From NCBI GenBank assembly GCA_963693315.1, contig OY856186.1, positions 132,405,903 through 132,469,902 on the forward strand: a stretch of 64,000 nt of DNA, read 5' to 3'. The first letter of the stretch is position 1, and every line of letters starts with the position of its first letter. This DNA comes from Diogma glabrata (lineage: Eukaryota > Arthropoda > Insecta > Diptera > Cylindrotomidae). The notes beneath the pieces are model-generated. The model did no database searches and had not been told where the DNA came from. It saw nothing but the letters and a program-made list of their open reading frames with translations. The position numbers and the translations under genes were made by a program. Of this stretch, positions 49,118 through 59,638 are shown in pieces.

Positions 49118-52100
49118 TTAGGCGCGAATGTCCTTGGAATGATAAACACCTCTACGTTTAGAAACCAGGTCTTCCAGTTCGTAAGCAGCGCTACCTACCA
49201 ACCTTATTACTCTGGTCTCAATAAACTTCTGTGCAAGTTTAGCAGATAATTTCTTACCGGCATCACTCAAAATAAAGTTCCTTCGGAACACCGTATCACC
49301 TGGTTTAAACAAAGTTACTCGAGCTCGTAAATTGTATCTTTCAGCACTCTTGACAAATGCTTCGGCAGTTAAATTCAGAATTCGAGTCCGAATCTTATTG
49401 AGGTAATCAGGACGCAGAATCGTTTCACCTGGGTCATGTAGACTATTTAGTCGTCTCAGCAATTCATAAGATGAACCATGAGTCACCATAGGTATTCCAA
49501 ACATTGCGAAATAGGGGGAGCATTTAAGAGTTTGGTGAAGAGAACAACGTAGTGCACAAGCGATCTCGCTCAAGTGCAGATCCCATTTAGAATGCTCCTC
49601 CTTCAGGTAGGCTCGAATACCAGATAAAACACTTCTATTTACCCGTTCAGAAGCATTAGCTTGAGGTGAATATAAGGCCAATAAGGTGTGTTTCACTCCG
49701 TACTTCGCCAAGAAGTCTTCAAACAATTTAGATTTGAATTGGGTCCCATTATCGGACACTACTACCTCTGGACATCCAAATACGTGAAAGACATTGGTAG
49801 CCAATAGATGACAAATTGGTTCAGCAGTTAGTTTCCGTAAAGGAAATAAAAATGGATATTTAGTAACATGATCTAATACTACGAGAATAGCGATATTCCC
49901 GGCCTTTGAACGAGGATAAGGGCCAAGAATATCGATATATAATCGCTGACCAATTCGTTCTGTTTTCATCTGAGACACCATGGGAGCACGAAGTGGAACA
50001 TTAGTCGCTTTGATTTCTTTACAGGTCTTACAATTTCCTATGTAGGATTTAACCTGGGTGTACATACGAGGCCAATAGTAAAATTTACGAATGTTATACA
50101 GGGTTTTTGCTAGCCCTCCATGAGATGAGGTAGGAGGATTGTGGGCCCTTGCAATACACTCGTCAGTGTATTCCTCAGGTAACCACAATTTCCAAACCTC
50201 ACCCTCTGAAGGAATATCAAGATCTAGACAAGCCAATCGTTTATAAACCCGACCCGAAATTACTTTCAGATCAGGCAATGTACCGTCTGCTTCGGTAACC
50301 AGATTTACCAACTCCAGATATCGAGAAGTGTTGAAGAAAGGGGAATTAAGATCTAATTCAGGCACTGGACATAATTCAGAAATGACGTCAACAGAGTCAT
50401 GTCTTGATAGAGTGTCTGGAACTATGTTTAAATTTCCTTTTCGGTACTCAATATCAAAGACATAACCCTGCAATTTCAAGCTCCAACGAGCCAATCGACC
50501 AGAAAGGTCTTTTTGTTGCATTAACCATTTTAATGAAGCATGGTCAGTTATGATCTTAAAGGCCTGACCCTCGACATACGCTCTAAATTTCTTTACTCCC
50601 AGTACGGCGGCTAGACACTCTTTCTCACTAGTTGAGTAATTGCGTTGCGCAGAATTTAGTTTTTTGGACATGTACGCTATGGGGTGTTCCATACCGTCCA
50701 TGTCACACTGAAGTAGTACACAACCTATACCGTCATTACTAGCGTCGCACTGGAGAGTAAAAGGTTTAGTATAGTCGGGGTTTATGAGGACTGGTGCTGA
50801 TATGAGAGCATTTTTGAGATTTATAAATGCTATTTCAGCTTCTGGTGTCCATACGAATTTACTAGAATTTTTCTTCAACAAATCTGATATTGGAGAGGAC
50901 ATAGCAGAGAAATCAGAGATAAAACGGCGATAATAACCCGCCATACCTAGGAAACGTCGAATCTGTTTGGACGTACGCGGTGTAGGAAAGTCAGAAATAG
51001 CTAGAGTTTTATCAGGATCAATTTTCAACGTACCACCTCCCACAACATATCCCAAATATTTTACCTCCGGCAAGAGAAACTTACTTTTTTCCACGTTTAT
51101 CGTCAAGTTCGCACGTCTAAGACACTGGGAGATATCTTCTAACAGTTTCAGATGGGCCTCAAAGGTATCTGTAACTATTAGAAGATCATCCAAGTATACG
51201 AAGACGCACGACTTGAGATGTGGAGGAATTACTTGGTCCATCAATTTAGTCATCGTTTGCGGCGCATTGCACAGTCCGAAAGGCATTCTTACGAACTGAT
51301 ACAATGGCCGCCCAGGGACCGTAAAAGCAGTTTTCTCTCGGGAGTGTTTTTCTAGAGGTATCTGCCAGAAAGCGTCTTTCAGATCCAAACTGGAAATGAA
51401 ATTACTCTGTGGCAGACGACTCAAGATTCCATCTATCTGTGGAAGGGGGTAAGCATCCTTTTTAGTAACTGTATTGACCTTTCTACTATCCAAACAAAGA
51501 CGATTCTTCCCAGGTTTGCGAATTAAGACCACTGGACTCGACCAAGGACTGTTAGAAACCTCTATAATACCCAGAGATAACATTCTATCCAGCTCTTCTC
51601 CCATCAGTTTCTCAATGGTGGGCGATATTGGGTAGTGACGTTGTTTGATGGGAGCTGCAGTCCCCACATCAATCACATGTTCTAACAAATGTGTTCGACC
51701 CAGACCCATTTTTGAAAATGAAGGTAGAAGTTGGATAGTGTTTTGTAAGCGTTCCTGTTTGTCCATAGACAATTCTGAAATTACTGAATCTGTAGTCGGA
51801 AATGCAGGTAATTCAAATATCGGGTTAAACAAACCAAAAGCGTTAAAGAAATCTATACCTAGGTATAGATCTTGAGTTAAAGACGGGATAACGAAGACGT
51901 CCAGGGTTCTGACTTGGTTCATAAATGAGATCTTTGTTTTTACAAACCCCAAGATCTTCTGTCTTTGGCCATCGGCAGTACGAACTACTGCAGATGAGTA
52001 AGTCAAAAGGTCTGGAGTTCGCACGATCTCTTTAGCAAAATCACCACCAATTACAGTCAAGGACGCTCCACTATCCAACAGTCCAGTATGTTGTTTACCC

Positions 52101-52606
52101 AATATTGACACTGTGGCATAAGATCTCACATCGTTGGCCAATTTCACAATAGAGGAAATGGTTTTAGATTTAAACAAACGTCGTTGTTGCCAATAAATAC
52201 GAGAACGGAGCGCAGAGCGCGATGGAAGTTTCAAAGATGATAATGAATCGACAAATATGTTTGAGCGTATTTTCAGGTATTCGTTCAATCGTTGTTGGAA
52301 CGATTTGATTTTGGTCCATAATGGAGGTGGTTCAGTATGATCGGGTGTTCGTTTCAATAATTTCACATTAGTATCATGAGTGGGTACTAATGTAACAGAA
52401 GTAGTATTCAACGTGTGTTCTATCAGATTGGAAGTTGAGGTTCGGTTCGACCGTGTATCGGGTACTAATAGGTTAGTGGGAGTGGTAGATGAAACAACCG
52501 AAGGATCAGGAGATAAATTAAATTTGGTCTCAGATGATTCTAGGACAGGTCCTGGGAGCGAGAAAAGGTGTTGGGATTCTGGCCCCCCCTTCGGTTTCCC
52601 CGACAA
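49118..52606 (-). CDS. gypsy-B Pol: protease, reverse transcriptase, RNase H, integrase
   Basis: 1,162 residues, no stops. Protease LLDSGAS at 176-182. RT catalytic YLDD at 471-474 (FVYLDDLLIVT). RNase H carries D620 (QCDAS), the Glu of SEKEC near 663 and D688 (TDHAS). Integrase zinc ligands are H822-X6-H829-X29-C859-X2-C862. Catalytic D892, D952 and E987 have exact 35-residue spacing between the last two. It is a close relative of gypsy-A Pol (shared KNRLC.DSR.VN, DAFWQIPL and QKDLSGRLARWSLKLQ). The N-terminal 130 residues before the protease differ from gypsy-A. The frame overlaps the end of gag. A seven-C run at 52583-52589 (seven G in the sense strand) is a plausible slippage site. Confidence 0.95.
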   Translation of the reverse strand: MSGKPKGGPESQHLFSLPGPVLESSETKFNLSPDPSVVSSTTPTNLLVPDTRSNRTSTSNLIEHTLNTTSVTLVPTHDTNVKLLKRTPDHTEPPPLWTKIKSFQQRLNEYLKIRSNIFVDSLSSLKLPSRSALRSRIYWQQRRLFKSKTISSIVKLANDVRSYATVSILGKQHTGLLDSGASLTVIGGDFAKEIVRTPDLLTYSSAVVRTADGQRQKILGFVKTKISFMNQVRTLDVFVIPSLTQDLYLGIDFFNAFGLFNPIFELPAFPTTDSVISELSMDKQERLQNTIQLLPSFSKMGLGRTHLLEHVIDVGTAAPIKQRHYPISPTIEKLMGEELDRMLSLGIIEVSNSPWSSPVVLIRKPGKNRLCLDSRKVNTVTKKDAYPLPQIDGILSRLPQSNFISSLDLKDAFWQIPLEKHSREKTAFTVPGRPLYQFVRMPFGLCNAPQTMTKLMDQVIPPHLKSCVFVYLDDLLIVTDTFEAHLKLLEDISQCLRRANLTINVEKSKFLLPEVKYLGYVVGGGTLKIDPDKTLAISDFPTPRTSKQIRRFLGMAGYYRRFISDFSAMSSPISDLLKKNSSKFVWTPEAEIAFINLKNALISAPVLINPDYTKPFTLQCDASNDGIGCVLLQCDMDGMEHPIAYMSKKLNSAQRNYSTSEKECLAAVLGVKKFRAYVEGQAFKIITDHASLKWLMQQKDLSGRLARWSLKLQGYVFDIEYRKGNLNIVPDTLSRHDSVDVISELCPVPELDLNSPFFNTSRYLELVNLVTEADGTLPDLKVISGRVYKRLACLDLDIPSEGEVWKLWLPEEYTDECIARAHNPPTSSHGGLAKTLYNIRKFYYWPRMYTQVKSYIGNCKTCKEIKATNVPLRAPMVSQMKTERIGQRLYIDILGPYPRSKAGNIAILVVLDHVTKYPFLFPLRKLTAEPICHLLATNVFHVFGCPEVVVSDNGTQFKSKLFEDFLAKYGVKHTLLALYSPQANASERVNRSVLSGIRAYLKEEHSKWDLHLSEIACALRCSLHQTLKCSPYFAMFGIPMVTHGSSYELLRRLNSLHDPGETILRPDYLNKIRTRILNLTAEAFVKSAERYNLRARVTLFKPGDTVFRRNFILSDAGKKLSAKLAQKFIETRVIRLVGSAAYELEDLVSKRRGVYHSKDIRA

Positions 52607-54092
52607 TTTTCACAATTAGGACATAATACATCGTCTTTTCAAACAATCGCTGAGATTCACGACAATCGTGCCACCGATGACCAGGTCGTTTACAGTTCCA
52701 ACAAATAGTTGAACTGGTTATTCGTTTCATATTAGGTGCAGGCTGTATTGCCGCAAGTTCGTTGGATGTAATTGGTAACGATTCAGTTGGCAATTCGCTA
52801 ATTTGAATTTGTGAGAATTCACGATCTAAATCCACCTCAGACACCGGTCTAGATGGTCTAATATTATAATCTCGCGATCTGGTTACTGACTCGGCCCATA
52901 ACTTTTCGCGATCACGGCAGAGCTGGCGCAGATGTTCCAGTCCATAAATGGTAACATATAGCAGCTCCCTTCTAATTTCTAATCGTAAGTTGTTGCGTAT
53001 CAAGGATAGTAACTCCGCGTCCGACATCGGTACTCGTAGTTTATCTGCCAGTCGATAAATCGCTTGTAAGAATTCGTCAAACAATTCCGTGGGCCGCTGT
53101 TTCCTGGCCCTCATCCGCTCCTTCACTTCTTCGTCCGTCTGCCGGTCCTGAAATTCTATTCGCAGAGCATGACACAAGTCAGTCCAAATAAGCTGTCGGT
53201 TCTGGCGAAAATATCTCCAGAACCAATCAGCTGCTCGATCTGTGAACAACAGGTACAGACAACGGGTGACGATAGTAAAATCGCTATTTAAACACATCTC
53301 TGTCAGCCGCTCTATCCTGAAGATGAACGATTCAACATCTAGACCATCGGGTCTACCTGAGAACGTTACGTTCCAATTTCTAATTGTTGTAGAGTGCTGT
53401 TCGAGATGTGTTCGCATTCTAGCTGGAGCAAGAGCAGGATGAGGTTCAGCAAACATTGGTGGTACTGGTACATTATTTTGCACAAACGCATTTACTGGCG
53501 TATAAATTCTGGAAGGACCCGATTGATGACGCGGGGTGGTGGGTGATACTGCAATTGGTGCTAGAGGTAACATCACTTCAGGTGCCGGAGCACGTGATTG
53601 CATCTTTGAGTGATTAATCCTAGAAATTTCTTGATCGATGTGTGCATTTACCGCTTCCTGAAATCCTTGATCTTCCGCTGCAGCGGCACTATATATGGGA
53701 GATCTTTGAGCTATATTCCCTCGCACTTCATCGGCGAGTCTAGATCGTGGGAGTTGGACTGCCATGGGAGTAGACGAGTGTTGATTTCCAGTGCTAGGAC
53801 GACGTTGCCAACCTGCGGTAATAGAGCGAGTCACAGGTCTCGGTGGAGGTGGTACCACTGTATCATTAGTTTTATCCATCCCTCGGGGTAACCTCTGTAA
53901 GTCGGCACGTTCGCACGCGGCTCGACAAATCGGGCAAGTACCATTCTGCAGCAACCAGTCGTTGAGGCAGATATCATGGAAGAGGTGGTTACACCGAGTG
54001 AGGAGTTTTACGTCGGCCGGCACTATTTCGTGTTGACAAACAGCACACGAGCTGGACCTGTCCAGAACGTCGATCTTATCAGCAGCAGACAT
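52530..54092 (-). CDS. gypsy-B Gag with N-terminal RING-H2 finger
   Basis: 520 residues. Residues 16-56 form C16-X2-C19-X14-C34-X-H36-X2-H39-X2-C42-X10-C53-X2-C56, a complete RING-H2 finger with the Trp (LNDW, 46) and Pro (CPIC, 54) typical of E2-binding ubiquitin ligases. The capsid-like region is about 235-400 (WNVTFSGRPDG, VESFIFRIERL, then ELFDEFLQAIYRLADKL). The zinc knuckle is C464-X2-C467-X4-H472-X4-C477. After residue 482 the frame probably slips: the equivalent of the second metal site (CPNCENC) lies in another frame near 52605-52625, and only from that frame does pol sit at -1, as in gypsy-A. The RING is absent from gypsy-A Gag. Function of the RING is inference: particle or host-protein ubiquitylation. 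Confidence 0.92.
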   Translation of the reverse strand: MSAADKIDVLDRSSSCAVCQHEIVPADVKLLTRCNHLFHDICLNDWLLQNGTCPICRAACERADLQRLPRGMDKTNDTVVPPPPRPVTRSITAGWQRRPSTGNQHSSTPMAVQLPRSRLADEVRGNIAQRSPIYSAAAAEDQGFQEAVNAHIDQEISRINHSKMQSRAPAPEVMLPLAPIAVSPTTPRHQSGPSRIYTPVNAFVQNNVPVPPMFAEPHPALAPARMRTHLEQHSTTIRNWNVTFSGRPDGLDVESFIFRIERLTEMCLNSDFTIVTRCLYLLFTDRAADWFWRYFRQNRQLIWTDLCHALRIEFQDRQTDEEVKERMRARKQRPTELFDEFLQAIYRLADKLRVPMSDAELLSLIRNNLRLEIRRELLYVTIYGLEHLRQLCRDREKLWAESVTRSRDYNIRPSRPVSEVDLDREFSQIQISELPTESLPITSNELAAIQPAPNMKRITSSTICWNCKRPGHRWHDCRESQRLFEKTMYYVLIVKIVGETEGGARIPTPFLAPRTCPRII

Positions 54093-56221
54093 AATGAATC
54101 TTCAACAACCCAAACAGCCGCACACCACTTAATCAAAACCAAACAAGAATATGGAAGAGAAAATTGTTACACTATAAATGCGAGCGTTGAAGCCAGAATA
54201 AACAACTTAATTATTAACAAAAAAAAATTATTTTATTACAATATTTACTTCAAATCTATTAGAGCAGAATTCAAAGTGTTGTATGGAAATTCAGTTATTC
54301 AAACCTTAAACAGCTGCGCGATATCTGACCAATTCGTCAGATGTATGGATTAAGAAACTTGGTAAGCGGGCTATAGCCGAGCGTGAATCAAGAATAAAAA
54401 TATCTATTACCACCTAAGATACTGGTGGTTGAACCAACCGGGGTAAAATTGTACGTTGAGAGAAAATAAGTATACTAAAATATGGCAGAAGATGACAATT
54501 ATATGAACTTTCCAGACCCAATTCCGGGCAGACCTGGAGGTTCCCGTGCCGCGGAAGTCACAAAATACGAAAAAAAATTTTGAGCGAACGAATAAAAAGT
54601 GCGGCAAGCCTACCGGTTTGACAAGACTAAGAAATTTTAAATGTAACAAAAAAACTTAATGCTACCCTGCCAATGAAATACTGAATTAAATTCAAAAAAA
54701 AAACCTCTCCCTGAACTTGAAGCCAAATCTCTCACGGAGATCAAAATTAGTGAATTAAAATCTTCAAATTCGGGTAGGCAAATTTTTCTTCGTTTTCTTT
54801 CAAATTAAATTAAATTCGATTTCTTAAAAAAAATACTTAAAATTAGTTGGTGTCTTCAATGTTGTTATGTATTTTTCGATTGTAAATCCTTCTTATTTTC
54901 CTTGTATTGATTTTTATGATATTTATTTTCCTTTTACTGATTTGTAAGTTATTTATTTTGTTGGACCTAAAAATTGTTGGAGAAAGAACTGATTAGTATT
55001 TGGTAATATCAGCAGTTTTATTTATTAAGGGTATAAATATTTATTTATTTATTTATTATTATGTGTATAAATAGATAAACATTTACCAATTTATTTATTT
55101 ATTTTTTTTTTACAAATATATAAATATTTTTGTATTTATCTATTTATTATTTATTTATTTAATTATTTATTTATTATTTATTTTTTTGGGCGGGTGGAGG
55201 AAAGTCGGATCCAACCACGGGGTGTCCATCACTCAAGGGTTGGAGGTGCCGATCGCCGTTCTTTCTATTTAGTTTGTATATGGAATTTTGTTTTGTTATT
55301 TGGGACCAATGAAAAGTGAAAATAAGCTACGTTAAAAGGATCGGAAAGGCAAAGGAAAAGGGAAGAAGAGGGGATGTAAAAGGATGGGAAAAGGTAGGGT
55401 GGGAAAGGAATAAGGTGGGGTATGTGCTGATGGGATCTCACCCAGCTGACAAGTGTTGACGGGATGGCCAGAAGATAAATCCTCTGGACCACCATTCGAT
55501 CATCAACACCCGCCAACTGCGATCCATACCACCAACACATACGGGCGAGGTGCTATGACCTGAGTGGATCCAGTCAACCACGGCATAAAAGCTGAGCGGA
55601 CATCTTCCCTCAGTAGCTGATCGGGCTACTTTGGAAAATGTCCCTCAGTATTATCCATGGGGAACCGAAACACTCAGGCCATAGGAAACCAATATTGTCG
55701 GGAGGGGACTCTAACGATTAGACAATATCAGTTCGGACTGGACTCTGAGGACACCACGAACCCGAAGCCTGACCAGGTGACCAGACTCGGACGAGAATTG
55801 GCGTATACACCAATACACGTCAGTCTAGGTCTGGCACCTGAATCACCTTCGGCCCTCGTGACATCGCCAGAAACCCAGCCCGTAACTAGGGTCCGTGGGG
55901 TTGTAATGCCCATTGGGAATACTTCCTAAGAAATATTCCCACCCTTGCGTTAACAAAAAAAACAAAAAGGAGAAACCTTGCTGGAGGCGTAGGGACGCAA
56001 CTCCCTATCAAAGAAAAGTCTGAGGGATCTCAGACTTCCTTTCCTCCAGCGCGTGTGAAGCAGGGAACTGCTTCTATGCCGCCAGAGTCTTTTACTATTG
56101 TTGTTGTGGAAAATGAACGTCAATTTTAAGAAGAAAAAATTTAAAAAAAAATATTCTAAGTTTTTTGAAATTATGGAGGGACTCCTCCAGAGTCCTACAT
56201 TGCTGTAGAACCGTTAGAAAA
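54093..56221 (-). other. gypsy-B leader (2.1 kb)
   Basis: Non-coding. It carries a run of atttattt repeats at 55020-55190 and the 54507-54565 block also found beyond pol. Several frames of 61-91 codons at 55265-55929 overlap on opposite strands and show no domain. Confidence 0.7.
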
Positions 56222-56239
56222 GCCCCACGTCGGGCGCCA
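56222..56239 (-). promoter_or_regulatory. gypsy-B primer-binding site (tRNA-Lys)
   Basis: The minus strand reads TGGCGCCCGACGTGGGGC, three bases from the 5' LTR. It differs by one base from the insect tRNA-Lys primer sequence TGGCGCCCAACGTGGGGC (from memory). Confidence 0.9.
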
Positions 56240-56470
56240 ATTTGTAATGAAGTGCCTCTCATGATGATAATGGGAGTGGCTTAGCAGGAAGCGTACCTAG
56301 AAATGTTGTATTGCCGTTCGACTTAGTCTCAATCATCGTGGATAGGAGATATTAATAACCTGCTGCTTCAGCACAAATACGGAAATGTACGCATTTTTCA
56401 AAATAGATCAGAAATGGAAACAAATACAAGTGTGGAAAGGAGACTCTGGCGACCCCCTTCTACGAAAGAA

Positions 56471-56672
<202 letters not shown>

Positions 56673-58073
56673 TCACACCCCTAAATCCCATGAATAGTAA
56701 AGAAAATCAATCAAATAGACTCACCCATGGTTATATCCGCCTGGCCTCCAATCCTGCTTAATTCAGCCCTCCATCAGTACGGCTTCATACAAGTTGAATA
56801 AAAAGAGGTTGTCGCCATTCGTAATAATAAACGTAGAGTAAAGTTGTATTTATAAACGTCGAATATGTTTGCAATTATTTGAGGGAGAATTTCATAATCA
56901 AAATCGTTGAATAAAGTTGTAGTCAAAAGCGTTGACTAAATTTGTGATAAAATGCGTTGAATAAATTTTATAGGCAAAATCGTTGAATAAATTTGTAGTC
57001 AAAAGCGTTGACGAAATTTATAATCAAATGCGTTGAATAGACTTGTATTCAAAATTGTTGAATAAATTTGGAATCGAGATCGTTGACTAAATTTGTAATC
57101 GAAATCGTCGAATAATTTTATAATCAAAATCGTTGAATGAATTTGTAATCATAAGCATCGGAGAAATTGGTAATTATGAACGTTGATTAAATTGGTCACC
57201 ACATGCGTTGAAAATGTCAGATAATGGTTCGTGTAAATAACCGATTGACCAATGACACTATAGTCGAATAATCGTTGCAGCAACAGATAATAATTTGGAT
57301 AAGTACTCGTTGAATAAACTATAATTACAGTTGAAATAGGTAGAGAACCAATACTCAGCAGGGGTTGATACAAATAACCGTCGAATAAATTACAATTACA
57401 GTTGAAATAGGTTGACAACAAATTTTGATATGGTAACGTGAATATCGGATATAACTTGGTTGTAAAACTTTGACAATGAAGCTATAAGTTTGATGAAAAT
57501 ACGTTATATAACTTTGATATGGTATCATGAATATTGAGTAAAACTTTGTGGTAAAACTTCGGCAATGTTGATATAAGTTGGATGAAAATATGTTCTAAAA
57601 GTTTGACAAGGATGGTTCAATATTGTATAAAACTTCGGGTAATAGTTGACTATGATGAAACTAATATTGTATCCATCTTCGTTGTCAAAGTTGAAACTAA
57701 TGGTGCAAATATTGTAGGCAAATGCGTTGTAGAAGTTTGACAGGAATGATATAAATATTATATAAAACTTCGTTGTCAAAGTTGAAACTGAGGTAGCCAA
57801 TATTGGATCATGAATCGTTGTAAAAATGACCACTCAAAGTTGAAACTGAGGTAGCCAATATTGGATCATGAATCGTTGTAAAAGATGACCACTATGAGCA
57901 TCGGAGCATCGGTACCACTACTGTACAGAAAAATGTTGATTTGATACCAAAATAATTTGGTCTCAAGGTTGCGTTGAAATACTGTTGTAATACGGTAGTA
58001 CAATTCAACAAAACTTTTTAATCTAGAACCCGCACACTAGAGTGATTAATTTGCGTATGTTCACCGGTTTGGA

Positions 58074-58394
58074 TTAAGACATTCCAATTAATAACACATA
58101 AATTTTTTTATCCGTAAACGGAATTTGGATTATATTCAATACAATGTTAAACTTAAATTCATAACCACAGTTTCCTGGACAATTACTTATATCATATTGA
58201 ATTAAATAAATTGTAACAAATAACTGACCTTCCGATTGTTCCAAAAATTTTTCCTTATTGCAATCACAAACATATATATGATTTTCTTTTATGGTAGCGT
58301 TATTACGGCACAAACAGATAATATTTTTTTTGTATTTTTCATTGATCAATTTACACTCAAATTTTTCTAATTGGACGCGTACAATATAAATAAA
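58074..58394 (-). other. Cys-rich reading frame in the gypsy-B 5' LTR
   Basis: Open from about 58394 to 58074 on the minus strand without an ATG at the front. It reads KFECKLINEKYKK, IICLCRNNATIKENHIYVCDC and ISNCPGNCGYEFKF, seven or more Cys in paired C-x-C and CPGNC groups with mixed charged residues, unlike the random AT-rich frames around it. The 3' LTR copy (about 47000-47240) has a 12-bp in-frame indel and a GAA-to-TAA stop after VCDCNK. It could be a captured exon or zinc-binding fragment. I do not recognise the family. Same sense as the element. Confidence 0.4.
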
Positions 58395-59503
58395 TAAATT
58401 AATATAATTTCACTATACATAATACTTCTACGACTAGATTTTATCACTGATTTATTGTAAATTTTGCTATACGCCAAAACCGAACATGCAATTAAAATTG
58501 GGATGACATTCCGATATCCATCCATTGAATGTGACAAGACATCTCACAAAAACAAAATGTAATCCAATAAGAGATGTCAAACATCCAATCGCGAAAGTAA
58601 TAGAACTAAGGGATTGAAAAGACTACAGTCGGTCCATATATACCAAAAAAAATTCCTTTTCGAAAATCGAAAACCTCGAATATAGGGTTTCAGATGTAAA
58701 ACAATTAATTCAAATCAAGTGTCAGGAAATTTTTATAGTTAAACAAAACTGTTTGGTTTTTCAAAATATTGCGCAAAAACAATTTTACGATACCACTTAT
58801 TTCCGATATATTAATAACATTTATCATTGAATTCAGAATGAATCAATTACAAGTTTAATCGACGTTAAGGCGTTCAGGCATTACAAAACTACAAAAGTCG
58901 TACAGTGAAGTTCGGTTTTATATCGGAAAGATTGTTTGAAGTAAATTTTCTTGTTCTCAGGCAAAGAGAAAAACAGATTGAATGTATAACAAAGCAAGAT
59001 AATACTTCTTTGCATGTTAATGACTGTAAAAATAAACGCACAGCTGTTGTAAGGTTTTGAAAACTTCGTTGTGTAAGTTACGTTTGATGTTTAGAGAATT
59101 CAAATTGAAGTAGTATAGTGAGAATAATCGAAAGGAAGCATAGCGCGCGTCAATTTTAGGGTGTTGTAAGATCAAATTTTAATGTTTATATGGATGATAA
59201 TTAAAGAAAATTATTAATTAATTCAAATTAACCAATATTATGTTATAATAATTAATAAATAAAATCAGGGTGATTAGTGCAATTTTCTTTCTCACATATG
59301 TTTGTCCAGCTATTGAAAACTTAGTTAGATTTTCAGAAAAATAAGAAAACTATGGGTTAAGGGAACTATGCGAAATATGACCATTGATGATGAATGGATG
59401 AGAAACTATCCTGAGCGGTACAGATTAATACAAGAAATAACAACTAAGGAAGCTGCGACTATAATACACTAGGTTCAGACATTAGTCCAGACTATCCATT
59501 ACA

Positions 59504-59609
59504 CAATATGATTTTATCGGTATATGTTTAGATGGTAGATGGCACGAGAAAATGATCGTTTGTGTTTGTGGTGATTAATTATTTAAATTTAAATATATTA
59601 AACACTACA
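59504..59609 (-). repeat. gypsy-C 3' LTR, proximal part
   Basis: In the minus sense it starts TGTAGTGTTTAATATATTT right after cgagcggggtac (a short purine-rich run). It is interrupted after 106 bases by gypsy-B, with caat as the duplicated target. Confidence 0.75.
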
Positions 59610-59638
59610 GTACCCCGCTCGTAGATGAAATCCCCCGT

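Noticed and set aside
50967..54353. Plus-strand frames of 66-125 codons
   Set aside because: They are shadows of gypsy-B pol and gag and have no domains of their own.
55265..55929. Possible host exon in a GC-richer stretch
   Set aside because: It lies between the primer site and gag of gypsy-B, frames on both strands conflict, and no motif is recognised.
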